Assembly (NCBI GenBank): GCA_027490195.1 | Contig: JAIXYN010000036.1 | Location: 1-44,239 of the forward strand | Reading direction: 5' to 3' | Length of the DNA: 44,239 nt | From: Verrucomicrobiaceae bacterium | GTDB taxonomy: Bacteria; Verrucomicrobiota; Verrucomicrobiia; Verrucomicrobiales; Verrucomicrobiaceae | In this document: positions 18,537-27,434 of the stretch, piece after piece | Numbering within the stretch: the stretch's first letter is position 1 | Layout: every line of letters begins with the position of its first letter | Program-made: the position numbers and the translations under genes | Notes under the pieces: generated by a model | What the model saw: only the letters and a program-made list of their open reading frames with translations | Told to the model about the DNA's origin: nothing | Database searches by the model: none

Positions 18537-18571
18537 GAATGACGAAACCAGAATGAGGAATGACGAATGAG
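18537..18571 (+). repeat. Heptad array (GAATGAC type)
   Basis: Five 7-nt units in register (GAATGAC, GAAACCA, GAATGAG, GAATGAC, GAATGAG) start directly after the ppk2 stop codon. The period is the same as in the arrays at 1654, 2106 and 20827 but the unit is different. No inverted partner was found nearby. Confidence 0.75.
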
Positions 18572-18628
18572 ACCATGCTCAATTGAAAACAGGTCTGTTC
18601 ACTGAGAGGTCATGCGTGCTTTCTGGAA

Positions 18629-18818
18629 CGTAGGTCGGTCGTGTTTGGCGTCGAGGACCGCCCATGCTCCAGCGCCCACTCCGCCAAACCGCCCGACTGC
18701 GAGGACGTTCGTACGCCCCAGCACCCACGGTGCGCTCAAGGCTGCCCGAACGCTCGCAGGCTCAAGACGTTTGCCTCACGCTCATGGACGGACGGGCTGT
18801 CGCCACGTCCATCCTACG
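18629..18818 (-). repeat. RAYT-linked REP element, copy A (isolated, inverted)
   Basis: This 190-bp copy is in reverse orientation relative to all others. It starts CGTAGGTCGGTCGTGTTTGG and ends CCATCCTACG, and contains the conserved core AAACCGCCCGACTGCGAGGA. It belongs to the long class with a degenerate middle. It lies more than 10 kb from the RAYT gene, between ppk2 and the dehydrogenase gene. The remaining parts of 18535-18928 hold only the heptad array and no gene. Confidence 0.85.
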
Positions 18819-18928
18819 TCCCAGCATGAAACGCCGGGCATGAATGCTTCATTAGCCGTGTCAGCCAGATGATTGCTGACGGAGCCGCACATGGAATGTG
18901 CGGACCACTTCACGCTGGGTTGCCCGTG

Positions 18929-21787
18929 CTATTTGAGGCTCCGCAGCCACGCCACGAGATCGAGCAAATCGGACTCGGGCATCGTTTGATCGAGGCCTTG
19001 GGGCATGAGGCTGGTGATCAAGGTGGTGTCTCCGGCGATGGCCTGATGAGCTATGGTCTTTTCCTGTCCGGCAACATCGATGACGAGCAGGCCTTCGGCG
19101 GTGTGGGATTTGATGACGCCTAAAGTTTGCTGACCGTCACTGGTTTCGATGACGTGCGCTTCGTAATCGCGAGCGAGGGTGTTGCTGGGAAAGAGGATGC
19201 TTTCGAGCAGATCGCGCTCGGTTCGGATGGCACCGATGTGGGAGAGATCGGGACCGATGGGGCGACCGGCAGAGCCGATCTTGTGGCAGGCGATGCAGGT
19301 CCCCTTCCCCATTTCGAAGTTCTTTTTTCCATTCACGGCATTGCCGCTGGCGATGACCTTGTCGGCCAGCGGACCTAACTGGCGCTTCTTAGCCTCCGTG
19401 GCGGCGACGGCGGTATTGTAGGCAGGCAGGATGATGGTTTCAAAAACCTCCGGCGGCTGGTCGCTGAACGCGGTGCGGTACACACTCTCCTGCTGACTGG
19501 CGATGACGGGATTCTTCGCGATCTCGCTGGCTAAGGCACGACCGACCTCTGGCTCTTTCGATTTGCGGACGATGCCGAGGAGTGACTTGAGTTCGACGGG
19601 GCCGAGCGTGGCAAAGAGCGGCGCGAGTTCGAGGAGCTGCGGCTTTGCCAGAGGCGCGCTGGCGATCATGCCAGCAGCCTGAATCTTCGCGGCGGAAGAA
19701 GAGGCGGCATCGGCGAGCACGCCTTTGACCATCGTGAACGTTTCGCCGGTGAGCTTCACGGACTTGGCCGAGTCGAGGGCTTTAAGGCGGATGGCAAGCG
19801 GACGCTTGGTGTCATTGGCGAGGGCTTGGAGAGCGGCGTCGAAGTGTGGGGTCTTGAGTTTTTTGATGGCGTCGAGAACGAGCGGCGTCGGGGATTCGGC
19901 AAGGAGTTTGTCGAGCGCGGGGAGCCAGGCTTCATTGGTGGTGCCGGTGGTCTGGGCGGCTAGTACATTCAATGCAGTGCTGCGAACATCAGGCGATGCA
20001 TGCGACAGCATCGCGGTGATGATTTTCTGTGTTTCAGGTTTCGTTATCAGCGCGGTGCAGAAGCCCGAAAGAGCTTTGAGACGCGGCGAAGAAAGTTTCG
20101 TTTCATGCAGCCATTTGACGAATTCAGGGGTGATGTTCTCATCGGCCTCGGGATGCGAGGTGACAAAATACAGCGCCACTTTGGCCAGTTCTGCATCTGT
20201 CGAATTCATCTGCTTCATCGCGATGCCCAGACTCATGTTATGACCCGAGGCATCTTCTGAAGTAAAGCTTTGGAGCATGCGGCGCAATGCCACAGGATCA
20301 GAGCAGTCTTTGATGGCTTGATAACCAACGGCCATCTGTGTTTTAGCTGCATAGATCAGAGCATGCTCAAGGGATGGATCGAGTTTGTCCCCCATCATCT
20401 GCCGAAGAACCGCTGCCGCTTGGTTATTTGCAGGTTTGGCCCGTGCAACAATCGCAAGAGCATGAAGCCTGACGTGCGGGTCAGATGATTTGAGAGCTGC
20501 AATGGCTGACTTCAAATCACCGGGATACTCAGAGGCAGTCGCGTTCTTGTCTGCCAACGGGGAAGCATGCGGCTTCGTGGGTTTGATGCGATACACCGCA
20601 CCCAACAAATCCGACTTGGCCATGAGACTGCTCGGACAACCGATGCGGAACCAGCCGCCAGTGTCGATGAGGAGGAGGGAGCCGTCGCGGGGGTCTTCCA
20701 TGACATCGGTGAGGTGGATGTCGGGATTGTGAAGGCGGAGAAATTCGTTTTCGACGGCCTTGTAGGTACTGCCGCTGGGGGTGAGCTCCATGCGGACGAG
20801 GCGCTGGGTGTTGAAGTGGGTGACGAGGAAGTTCAAAGTTCCAGGTTTAGAGTTTAAAGTTGGATTGTTTTTCCAGAAGCAGGAGCCGCTGACGGCGACG
20901 TGGCCGAAGTTGTACATGACGGGCATGGTTTCGAGGGTGCGCGGCAGATGGGCGATGGCTTTGAGCTGATCGCTGCGCTCATAGATGCCGCCGTAGAGCC
21001 AGTGGATGAGGGTGTCTCCGCGAGGCTGGGTGTAGTAGAGATTCTGCACGCCGATGATGTCGCCATCAGGAGTGAAATCGACTTCGACGGGATTGTCACC
21101 GCAGCCGAGGGAGTGCCAGGCGACGTCGCTGCCGTCGGGCTTGCAGCTCCAGATGCCGCAGGCGAGGGATTCATCGACGAGGGTGCCGTCCTTCTGCACG
21201 ACCTTGTGGCCTTTGCGGCCATGGCACCAGTAGAGGCGGCCGTTGGGATGGAGGAAGGGGCCGTGGATGTCGGCGGCGTTGCCGGTGTAGTCGAAGCCAC
21301 CGACGATCATCTCGCGCTGGTCAGCGACGCCGTCGTTGTCGGTGTCGGTGAGCTTCCAGATGCCGGGCGGTGAGCCGACGTAAAGGCTGCCGTTGAACCA
21401 GCAGGCCCCTTGAGGAAAGGTCATCTTGTCGGCGAAGACGGTGCTCTTGTCGAAGCTGCCGTCCTTGTCGGTGTCTTCGAGCATGAGGACACGATTCGGG
21501 GGATTCGCTTCAAGCTGCGCCTTGTTCCAGTTCACGCCGACGGCATCGCCGACGAAGAGACGACCTTTATCATCGAGACAGCCCATGATGGGATGCGTGA
21601 CAAGAGGCGCAGCGGCAGCGACTTCGAGCTGATAGCCGTCTGGAAGATCGTGCTTCGGCAAAGGTAGCGATGCCTTGCCGGTGATGACGATGGGGCGCTT
21701 GCCACTTTCGGGGATGCTGCTGCCCTTGTCCGGCGGAAGATCGGCGGCTAAGACGGGGATGGAGAAAAGGAGCAGCAGGTGGCGCAT
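18929..21787 (-). CDS. PVC-type membrane-bound dehydrogenase with haem c domain
   Basis: The 952-residue secreted protein starts at MRHLLLLFSIPVLAAD, a clear signal peptide. Domains in order are an N-terminal beta-propeller of the membrane-bound dehydrogenase type (TIGR02604-like; LPDGYQLEVAAAAPLVTHPI, KVVQKDGTLVDESLACGIW), a helical HEAT-like middle (about 430-780), and a haem-binding c domain with CIACH at about 830 (TIGR02603-like). The family is abundant in Planctomycetes and Verrucomicrobia and is thought to oxidise sugars or polysaccharide products in the periplasm. The substrate is unknown. A period-7 array is inserted in frame within the propeller (positions 20827-20861, encoding TLNSKPGTLNF). 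Confidence 0.88.
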   Translation of the reverse strand: MRHLLLLFSIPVLAADLPPDKGSSIPESGKRPIVITGKASLPLPKHDLPDGYQLEVAAAAPLVTHPIMGCLDDKGRLFVGDAVGVNWNKAQLEANPPNRVLMLEDTDKDGSFDKSTVFADKMTFPQGACWFNGSLYVGSPPGIWKLTDTDNDGVADQREMIVGGFDYTGNAADIHGPFLHPNGRLYWCHGRKGHKVVQKDGTLVDESLACGIWSCKPDGSDVAWHSLGCGDNPVEVDFTPDGDIIGVQNLYYTQPRGDTLIHWLYGGIYERSDQLKAIAHLPRTLETMPVMYNFGHVAVSGSCFWKNNPTLNSKPGTLNFLVTHFNTQRLVRMELTPSGSTYKAVENEFLRLHNPDIHLTDVMEDPRDGSLLLIDTGGWFRIGCPSSLMAKSDLLGAVYRIKPTKPHASPLADKNATASEYPGDLKSAIAALKSSDPHVRLHALAIVARAKPANNQAAAVLRQMMGDKLDPSLEHALIYAAKTQMAVGYQAIKDCSDPVALRRMLQSFTSEDASGHNMSLGIAMKQMNSTDAELAKVALYFVTSHPEADENITPEFVKWLHETKLSSPRLKALSGFCTALITKPETQKIITAMLSHASPDVRSTALNVLAAQTTGTTNEAWLPALDKLLAESPTPLVLDAIKKLKTPHFDAALQALANDTKRPLAIRLKALDSAKSVKLTGETFTMVKGVLADAASSSAAKIQAAGMIASAPLAKPQLLELAPLFATLGPVELKSLLGIVRKSKEPEVGRALASEIAKNPVIASQQESVYRTAFSDQPPEVFETIILPAYNTAVAATEAKKRQLGPLADKVIASGNAVNGKKNFEMGKGTCIACHKIGSAGRPIGPDLSHIGAIRTERDLLESILFPSNTLARDYEAHVIETSDGQQTLGVIKSHTAEGLLVIDVAGQEKTIAHQAIAGDTTLITSLMPQGLDQTMPESDLLDLVAWLRSLK
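20827..20861 (-). repeat. Heptad array inside a coding sequence (AACTTTA type)
   Basis: Read on the gene strand, the units are AACTTTA, AACTCTA, AACCTGG, AACTTTG and AACTTCC, five heptads in register (35 nt). They are translated as TLNSKPGTLNF between FWKNNP and LVTHFN of the dehydrogenase. The frame stays open, so the protein carries the array as a short insert in the propeller. Confidence 0.8.
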
Positions 21788-21875
21788 GAGGCATGTACGC
21801 AGCAAGAGGGGCGTTTATGTCGAAACACCCTAGAAGCTAATTGACTAGTTTAACTAAGAGTTGCAAAGCGCAGAC

Positions 21876-22421
21876 ATGGAAATCAATCCCTATGCGGCGC
21901 CGCAGGCTCAAGTGCTCCAAACCACGTCTCAAGACGAACTCATCCGCAGGGAACACCTGAACACCGAGGCATCGATCAAGACGGTGGGCATCCTGTATTA
22001 TCTTGGAGCCATGGCGCTGATCGCCACCGGAGTGATCACTTTTGACAGCAGCAAAATAGTCAAAACAGGCAATGACCTGCTGCTGGGAATATTCTTCATG
22101 CTGCTGGGAGTCGGGATGGGGGTGGCGGCCTATGGACTGAGGCGGCTGCAAAGCTGGGCACGCCCCCTGACGATTCTTGTTTCAAGTGTCGTGACAATCA
22201 TCGGACTGATCAACCTCTCCTGGGGCGTCGTCATCCACATCTACATCTTTGCACAGATGCTGGGAAAACGGGGGAAGTTTGTGATGGCTCCAGAGTATCA
22301 GCGGATCATCGCAGCAACACCGCATGTGAAACGAAAAACCTCCGTGGTGGTTTGGGTGGTGCTCATCGTGCTGCTCATCCTCCTGATCGGCATCATAGCG
22401 GCCAACTCTTTCCGCAATTAA
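21876..22421 (+). CDS. Membrane protein with NPYAAP start
   Basis: The 181-residue protein begins MEINPYAAPQAQVL, a start motif frequent in small membrane proteins of Planctomycetes and Verrucomicrobia. About four hydrophobic segments follow (VGILYYLGAMALIATGV, LLLGIFFMLLGVGMGVAA, ILVSSVVTIIGLINL and a C-terminal VVVWVVLIVLLILLIGIIAA). ATG 21876 was chosen to match the motif; an ATG 15 nt upstream is possible. Function is unknown. It is divergent from the dehydrogenase gene and its stop lies 9 nt from the end of the convergent gene. Confidence 0.78.
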   Translation: MEINPYAAPQAQVLQTTSQDELIRREHLNTEASIKTVGILYYLGAMALIATGVITFDSSKIVKTGNDLLLGIFFMLLGVGMGVAAYGLRRLQSWARPLTILVSSVVTIIGLINLSWGVVIHIYIFAQMLGKRGKFVMAPEYQRIIAATPHVKRKTSVVVWVVLIVLLILLIGIIAANSFRN

Positions 22422-22430
22422 GCCTCGCAG

Positions 22431-23843
22431 CTACAGCCGCCGCACTTCCTGCACCTCGAGGCCATTGAGCTTCCACTCGTCATTCACCGGCGTGATGGTG
22501 ATGCGTGCGTTGTAAATGTTGACGCGTGGGTGGCTATGCCCCCAGTGGCCGACGATGCCACGAGCCATCCAATTGCAATCCACGACAAAGCCTGCGCCCT
22601 TGGGATTGGCCGCCACCTTGTCCACAGTGGCAGAGAATTCGGCGATGGTGACACGGGTACCTTCGCGGCCATCGAGTGTCAGCGCCTGGATGGTTTCGAG
22701 ATACAGTTTGCGCAGCAGTTCTCCATCGACACTGCGAGCCAGCACGTCATACACGTCTGACTCCGCATGGTGATCAAAAGCTCGATACACATTGCGCAGC
22801 AGCGGAGAGACGATCTTCTGCGCCTCGTCAACCTGGGTGACTGCCGGAGCAGCAGGCCCTAAATGAACGGGCATCACCAGCAGTTGGCTCATGAGCACGG
22901 CCCCTAGCAGCCAGACGGCGACATAGGGCAAGCTGCCGCCGGGGAGCTTGTGATCTTTCCTCTTGAGATAGGCATAAAAAACAATGCCGCCAATCAGCCA
23001 CAAGACGCCTCCCAACGGCAGGCTCCACGGCTGCGAAAGTGGAATCTGCGGCACCGCCGCCAGCGGTGCCGGGCGGGTCATGCGTCCCTGATTGCGCCAG
23101 CGAAAAGTTTTGACCGTGGAGTGAATTTCACCGGTCTCGCTCAGGGGACCAAAGAAGACACGCAGCGGCAGCTTGGGCGTGCCTTTGATCCATCCTTTCC
23201 AGGTGACACTCACTTCATCCGGACCGGGTGGTGTGGCAAACTCCCACATGAATCCGACGAGCGCCTGGTTCAAGGCCACTTCTTCACCCTCCTTCAAAGG
23301 CAGCGTGTTCCCGGGCAACCCCTTGATCACCTCCACCAGAGGCATCGGCACTTGCAACTTCTGATCGCCGACACTCAGGGCGCACCAGTCGGAACTACGC
23401 GATGCCATCGTTTCGACGATTTGCTTTTGCTGTTCAGCTGAGAGTGACTCCGGCATCACGGCCTCAGGTGCCAACCAAGCCAGCACGGTGGCCGCATCAA
23501 AGATTACCTCAAAGCGCGTCTGATACGGTTCGATGTAGAGATAAGCCTGTGCAATGGGCCCGGTATTGGTGAGCGAACTGCTCGTGGGCAAAGGCGGTGG
23601 TGCCGCTGGAGGAGTCACCACAGGAGCGGTCACAGGCGGCACCATGGGAGCGTCCACCGGGGCTTTCGTTTGGGGCAACACCGGGACTGCAGGCCCCAGT
23701 GAAGGCAAGGTCTGCAAGGGCTGGAGCGGACCGATCTTGATCGTGTCCTGCGCCTGCATTGCAAAGGGAACGACGGCCCCAAGAACCAGAAAGATCGTCA
23801 GGATGCAACTGCACCAGTGCGATGTCAGTGAATGTTTTGGCAT
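22431..23843 (-). CDS. Secreted/membrane protein, unknown function
   Basis: The 470-residue protein has a signal peptide (CILTIFLVLGAVVPFAMQAQ) and a Pro-rich segment to about residue 95. A periplasmic domain (AYLYIEPYQTRFEVIFDAATVLAWLAPEA) follows, then two hydrophobic helices near 290-350 (LPLGGVLWLIGGIVFYAYL and VAVWLLGAVLMSQLLVMPV). A C-terminal domain ends in VNDEWKLNGLEVQEVRRL. No known family was recognised. It lies 24 nt downstream of the Gfo/Idh gene on the same strand, so the two may be cotranscribed. Confidence 0.75.
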   Translation of the reverse strand: MPKHSLTSHWCSCILTIFLVLGAVVPFAMQAQDTIKIGPLQPLQTLPSLGPAVPVLPQTKAPVDAPMVPPVTAPVVTPPAAPPPLPTSSSLTNTGPIAQAYLYIEPYQTRFEVIFDAATVLAWLAPEAVMPESLSAEQQKQIVETMASRSSDWCALSVGDQKLQVPMPLVEVIKGLPGNTLPLKEGEEVALNQALVGFMWEFATPPGPDEVSVTWKGWIKGTPKLPLRVFFGPLSETGEIHSTVKTFRWRNQGRMTRPAPLAAVPQIPLSQPWSLPLGGVLWLIGGIVFYAYLKRKDHKLPGGSLPYVAVWLLGAVLMSQLLVMPVHLGPAAPAVTQVDEAQKIVSPLLRNVYRAFDHHAESDVYDVLARSVDGELLRKLYLETIQALTLDGREGTRVTIAEFSATVDKVAANPKGAGFVVDCNWMARGIVGHWGHSHPRVNIYNARITITPVNDEWKLNGLEVQEVRRL

Positions 23844-23867
23844 GCGATGGTGTGGGAAGACGCTGAA

Positions 23868-25292
23868 TCAAAGCACCCATGGCTTGCGCCATTCTTTGGC
23901 GAGCAGTCCTGAGGCAGCGGCATTGTCCGCGATGGTTTCCGATTTCGGATCCCACTTCAAGCCGGTGCTGCCACTGCGCAGGGCGATGTTCGCAAGATGC
24001 GCGATGGTGATGCTGCGATGCGAGACCTCGACGGGAGTCGCTGTCGGTTTGCCGTCGTAGATGCAGGAGAGGAAGTTGTCCGTGTGGTCCTTGCTCTCGT
24101 AGAGATGGATTTCTTCCGGGCGGGTTTTCTCGCGCAGGATTTCGGGGCTGCTCGCGGTGATCTTGCCACGGTTCACGTAGATCCATTTGCCTTCACTGCC
24201 TTCAAACAAGACGCCGACGTGATCGAAGGGCTTCTTGGCATTCGGCGTGGCCAGCGCGGCCTCCACTTCAGGCATGATCTTATGGGTCGGGCTGGCCACC
24301 TGCATGACGAGGCCGTTTTCATACACGCACTCAAAGGCAAACTCGGAGGCGGTGTTATAGAGGGCGGCCTTATCCATGGTGCCAGAGACATTGCGCAGCT
24401 CGACGGGGCCGCTGAGCTGGGTGCCCATGCCCCACTGCGCGATGTCGATGTGATGCGCGCCGAAGTCCGTGATCATGCCGCCGGAGAAATTGAAGTTGTG
24501 ACGCCAGTTGAGCGGCAGCAAGGCGGGGCGGTAATCCATGTGCTCAGCAGGGCCGAGCCACATCTCGTAGTCGAAGTCGGGCGGCAGCGGTGCGGAGTTG
24601 ATCTGGTCGGCCATGCCATTCCAGTTTGAATGACCTCCGGGCAGCCCCACGCGCACGCGCTTGAGTTTGCCGATGCGGCCATTCTGCGTCATCTCGCAGG
24701 CGAGGCGGAAATACTGATCACTGCGCTGCTGGCTGCCGGTCTGCCAGGTGACGCCCGCCTTCGCCACTTCATCGCTCATGCGGCGGCCTTCGGCGACGGT
24801 GAGGGCGAGGGGCTTCTGACCGTAGATGTGCTTGCCTTTGCGGGCGGCATAGATGGCGAGGTAGGCATGCCAGTGGTCGGGTGTGGAAACCTGCACGGCA
24901 TCGAGGTCTTCCTTCTCCATCATCTCACGGAAGTCTGCATAAGCAGCGCAGGCCTTCACCGGCTTGTTGGCCGCTTTTGAATAGTGAGCATCAATGATCT
25001 TCTTGCCCGCTTCACGTCCTCCGGTGCGTTTGCCATCGTAGCCGTAGTGGCCGTATTCCTTCATGGGATCAGCCACGGCAATGACTTGGCATTTGTCGTT
25101 GTTCAGAAAGGACGGAGTCCAGTCACCCGCAATGGTGCCCCAGCCAATGGCTCCGACGGTGATGCGCTCTGAAGGCGCGGGACGCCCGCCTTTGCCAAGA
25201 GCCGTGGCGGGAATGATGGTGGGGAAACCGAGCGCGGTGGCACTGACGGCCAGGAAGTGACGACGCGAGACGGCAGGAGAATCTTTGGACAT
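23868..25292 (-). CDS. Tat-exported Gfo/Idh/MocA oxidoreductase
   Basis: The 474-residue protein carries a twin-arginine signal, SRRHFLAVSATALGFPTI (Arg10-Arg11). A Rossmann domain of the Gfo/Idh/MocA family follows (ITVGAIGWGTIAGDW, VIAVADPMKEYG), then the substrate-site phrase VSTPDHWHAYLAIYAARKGKHIYGQKPLALT with the EKP-like motif altered to QKP. Family members oxidise or epimerise sugars with NAD(P). Tat-exported forms are common in Verrucomicrobia and Planctomycetes and are linked to polysaccharide breakdown, by inference. The EKP lysine is retained but Glu is replaced by Gln. Confidence 0.9.
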   Translation of the reverse strand: MSKDSPAVSRRHFLAVSATALGFPTIIPATALGKGGRPAPSERITVGAIGWGTIAGDWTPSFLNNDKCQVIAVADPMKEYGHYGYDGKRTGGREAGKKIIDAHYSKAANKPVKACAAYADFREMMEKEDLDAVQVSTPDHWHAYLAIYAARKGKHIYGQKPLALTVAEGRRMSDEVAKAGVTWQTGSQQRSDQYFRLACEMTQNGRIGKLKRVRVGLPGGHSNWNGMADQINSAPLPPDFDYEMWLGPAEHMDYRPALLPLNWRHNFNFSGGMITDFGAHHIDIAQWGMGTQLSGPVELRNVSGTMDKAALYNTASEFAFECVYENGLVMQVASPTHKIMPEVEAALATPNAKKPFDHVGVLFEGSEGKWIYVNRGKITASSPEILREKTRPEEIHLYESKDHTDNFLSCIYDGKPTATPVEVSHRSITIAHLANIALRSGSTGLKWDPKSETIADNAAASGLLAKEWRKPWVL

Positions 25293-25557
25293 GAAATTAG
25301 CTTAGCGGATGCTCCCGCCGTGGCCAGAAAAGAAATTGAAGAACTCAGCACCAGGCAAGCCAGCACAGGTGGGCATGAGGCGTCCGTTTGCTGCATGATG
25401 CGGGGATGAAACAGCCAGGCCTGAGGAGCCTGCGCGATGCTTCAAGCCACAACCGCCCAGAATGCATGCGCCAACAGACCGGCGCTCAAACTCTTGCTAC
25501 ATCGGCCGCATCACCAGTTGCAGCCGCGCCCCCCCTCAACACTTTCTCAGCCCCGAA

Positions 25558-27387
25558 ATGTCGCGCATCCCAGAAGAAACCATCCAGCAAGTGATTGCCG
25601 CCACGGACATCGTGGCCCTGGTGGGGCGCTCCGTGAAACTGCGCAAGGCAGGGACCAATTTCGTCGGCCTGTGCCCCTTTCACAACGAAAAGAGCCCCTC
25701 CTTCAACGTCAGCCCCTCGCGCAATACCTATCACTGCTTCGGCTGCGGTGCGGGCGGTACCTCGATCCGTTTTGTCATGGAGCACGACGGCTTGTCCTTC
25801 GTGGAAGCGGTCAAGCGCCTGGCGGATGCTGCGGGTATCCGCATCGAGGAGGAAGTGTGGGATGCCAATGCGGAGGCGGAGGCCAAACACCGCAGCCTGC
25901 TGCTGCGCGCGCACCGCGAGATTTCCGAATGGTTCCACCAGTTGCTGATGAAGCACAAAATCGCCGCACCAGCGCGCGACTACCTCAAGTCACGCGGCAT
26001 CACCGCCGAGGTGGCCAAGAACTGGCAGATGGGCTACGCCCCGCCCAACGGTGCTTTTTTCCGCGAATGGGCCACGCAGGCCAAGATCCCCGAGAGCGTG
26101 CTCGTCGAGGCCGGACTCTTTGTGCAGAGCGATGAAGACTCAGGCCGCCGTGGCACCTACCCACGGTTCCGCGACCGGCTCATGTTTCCCATCCGCAACG
26201 ATCATGGCGATGTGATCGCCTTCAGCGGGCGCGTTCTCGATCCGGAGGCCAAAACGGCCAAATACCTCAATTCCCCTGAAACCTCGCTCTTCAGCAAGAG
26301 CAAGGTGCTGTTCGGCTTTGACCGTTCCAAGCGTGCCATCTCAAAAGCAGGCGAAGCCATCGTCTGCGAAGGCCAGATCGACATGATCATGGTCTATGAG
26401 GCCGGGTTCCAAAATGTCGTGGCTGGCCAGGGCACCGCCTTTACGGAACTGCACGCCAAACTGCTCAAACGAGTCTGCAATGAAGTGGTGCTGTGCTACG
26501 ACTCTGACAACGCAGGCTACAAGGCGGCTGAGCGCGCCTTCCAGATTCTCTCCCCCATCGGTCTGACTGTGAAGGTGGCCTCACTCCCACAGGGGGAAGA
26601 CCCTGACTCGCTGCTGCGCAAACAAGGCACGGAGGCGCTGCAAGACGTTCTGGGGAGTGCCATGGACTTCCTGGAATATCAAATCCGCCGTCTGCGAGCC
26701 AGCGCCAAATCTGACAGCATGGTGGAGCGCGTGCGCATGGCCGAGCAGGTGGCTGCAGCCATCAGCATCTTTACCGGCGTGGCTCAGCGCATTACCGCCG
26801 TCAACAAAGTCGCCAAACTGCTCGAAATTTCCGAGGCGCAGCTCTCGGCCATGGTCAATCGCGTAGCGAAGGAATCCAAGGGTGGTCAAGCCGCCACCCC
26901 CTCCACCGTGAATGTGGTGGATGAGGCGAAGAAGCTGCTCAACTCCCAGCACAGGACCTCCTTGTCGCTCTGCCAGATGGCGCTGGCCGATGCGGAAGTC
27001 ATGTACTGGCTGCGGGAGACCGACTGCGAAGACCTCCTGCGCGAGGTGCCCGGCACGGAGATGCTGGCCATGCTGGTGCATAGCCGCCATGACCCGCTGG
27101 AGGAAGCCTCCCAGCTTGCCTTCATGGCCGGGCTGGAGCGCCAGCAGGAGGCGGCCTTTGCCCAGCTCCAGGCACGCCCGCGCCTGCCCGCCGGACTCGT
27201 CGATGCGAAAAGCGCCCTCCACGCTCTGGAACTCGTCCGGATGCAGAATCTCATCCAGAGCATCGAGTCCAAATTACGCCAGCGCGACCTGCCGGCAGCG
27301 GAGGTCGAACGCCTGCAGCAGCAGCAGATAGAACTCATCGCAAGGCGCAAAGAATGCCTTGACCGTACCAAGCCTACCCCCGAATAG
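25558..27387 (+). CDS. dnaG: DNA primase DnaG
   Basis: DnaG makes RNA primers for replication. The 609-residue protein has the N-terminal CHC2 zinc finger (Cys39, His42, Cys60, Cys63 in [10 protein letters not shown] and [10 protein letters not shown]). The catalytic core with TOPRIM motifs shows [19 protein letters not shown] and [20 protein letters not shown]-terminal helicase-binding region runs to the end. ATG 25558 gives the usual [12 protein letters not shown] start; the open frame upstream is not conserved in character. rpoD follows after 47 nt, the classical macromolecular synthesis arrangement, though without rpsU in front (rpsU is 8 kb upstream). Confidence 0.96.
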   Translation: MSRIPEETIQQVIAATDIVALVGRSVKLRKAGTNFVGLCPFHNEKSPSFNVSPSRNTYHCFGCGAGGTSIRFVMEHDGLSFVEAVKRLADAAGIRIEEEVWDANAEAEAKHRSLLLRAHREISEWFHQLLMKHKIAAPARDYLKSRGITAEVAKNWQMGYAPPNGAFFREWATQAKIPESVLVEAGLFVQSDEDSGRRGTYPRFRDRLMFPIRNDHGDVIAFSGRVLDPEAKTAKYLNSPETSLFSKSKVLFGFDRSKRAISKAGEAIVCEGQIDMIMVYEAGFQNVVAGQGTAFTELHAKLLKRVCNEVVLCYDSDNAGYKAAERAFQILSPIGLTVKVASLPQGEDPDSLLRKQGTEALQDVLGSAMDFLEYQIRRLRASAKSDSMVERVRMAEQVAAAISIFTGVAQRITAVNKVAKLLEISEAQLSAMVNRVAKESKGGQAATPSTVNVVDEAKKLLNSQHRTSLSLCQMALADAEVMYWLRETDCEDLLREVPGTEMLAMLVHSRHDPLEEASQLAFMAGLERQQEAAFAQLQARPRLPAGLVDAKSALHALELVRMQNLIQSIESKLRQRDLPAAEVERLQQQQIELIARRKECLDRTKPTPE

Positions 27388-27434
27388 TTTCTCCCCCTGA
27401 CACACCCAGGTTCCGGACCCCCACCGAGGCAAGT

